Shown piece after piece: positions 63,593 through 64,000 of a DNA stretch of 64,000 bases. Origin of the DNA: Chionis minor. Taxonomy: Eukaryota > Chordata > Aves > Charadriiformes > Chionididae. The first letter of the stretch is position 1, and every line of letters starts with the position of its first letter. Location: NCBI GenBank assembly GCA_013398295.1, contig VZSF01002918.1, positions 1,488,001 through 1,552,000 on the forward strand, written 5' to 3'. A program made the translations under genes and the position numbers. Below the pieces are notes generated by a model. It worked only from the letters and a program-made list of their open reading frames with translations. It was not told where the DNA came from and did no database searches.

Positions 63593-64000
63593 TGATGTTT
63601 ATAGTTAATACCAAGGAATGGTATACAGAAAGACTTACACTTATTGCTATAACAGCCAAGGGCAACTCACTTTGTTATGTGCCACTTTGGAGGGTCAGAA
63701 GCAGAAGAGCATAGAGGAGTCGCACCTGTGGGGAAGAGCAGACAGGACAGTTGTCCCAAAACTGACTAAGGGGGTATTCCATCCCATCTGCCTCATGCTC
63801 AGTATGAAAGCTGAGGGATCAAAGGGGCCAGGCTCTTCTTTCAGTGGCCAGCACCCAAGGAGGACTCTGTTTGTCTGCCTTTGATCCTGATCTGTGCATT
63901 CCTGAATCTAGTTCCTGAATTCAGCTCCCATCCATCACTGAGTCCAGTCTGGGACTTTGCCAGTACTTGCTGGTGGCATGATCATCATCCTGGGAGCTCG
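63593..64000 (+). mobile_element. partial LTR, second ERVL-type family, cut by window edge
   Basis: From about TGATGTTTATAGTTAATACC (63593) the sequence matches my recall of a bird ERVL LTR. The stretch near 63774-63818 (TATTCCATCCCATCTG, then TCATGCTCAGTATGAAAG) parallels the core of the LTR at 61243-61285. The place of the TATA box reads TATGAAAG (63803-63810), probably a decayed TATAAAAG. The rest, ending CATCCTGGGAGCTCG, still belongs to the LTR, so the 3' end, polyadenylation signal and any internal region lie beyond the window. The start is approximate because no target duplication can be tested. Confidence 0.75.

Noticed and set aside
1..64000. CRISPR arrays, operons, tRNA or rRNA genes
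   Set aside because: No regularly spaced repeats, no bacterial gene organisation and no cloverleaf or rRNA sequence were seen by eye. A tRNAscan or Rfam run would be decisive.

Overview
The window looks like bird nuclear DNA, mostly a gene-poor, AT-rich noncoding stretch with no protein-coding gene that I can recognise. The main evidence is the repeats. There are several CR1 LINE copies with CR1-type reverse transcriptase codons and typical 3' ends, plus two avian ERVL-type long terminal repeats (LTRs). The LTR types suggest a non-galliform bird, but that is recall, not a search result.

Layout. Bases 240-735 form a dense CpG island, the only promoter-like landmark. Bases 736-21059 are unique noncoding DNA with simple repeats and one short plus-strand CR1 3' end (10193-10258). 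Bases 21060-24340 hold two minus-strand CR1 copies of different subfamilies. Both are 5'-truncated and broken by frameshifts and stops. The second abuts an AT-rich repeat. Bases 24410-33600 are mostly unique, with an old decayed CR1 piece near 32.75-32.86 kb. A TA-rich palindromic block (33610-33765) adjoins a short CR1 3' end (33774-33890). Bases 33891-45576 are unique. Bases 45577-45870 are bounded by a roughly 28-bp inverted repeat pair that resembles a decayed MITE. Between 46.6 and 56.4 kb lie four pairs of 61-147 bp segments that match each other at about 77-85% identity. One group is inverted and in a different order, so this is a local repeat family I could not classify. Bases 56371-61049 are unique. 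Bases 61050-61577 are a solo LTR with a perfect 5-bp target duplication. A second, distantly related LTR begins near 63593 and runs off the right edge.

No genes act together here. The only coding remnants are dead CR1 reverse transcriptase pieces. The longest reading frames outside repeats (about 130-145 codons) look like chance openings, because they match no family I know. I found no RNA gene, no CRISPR array and no new biological system. The best leads are the unclassified repeat family, the inverted-repeat element and the CpG island.
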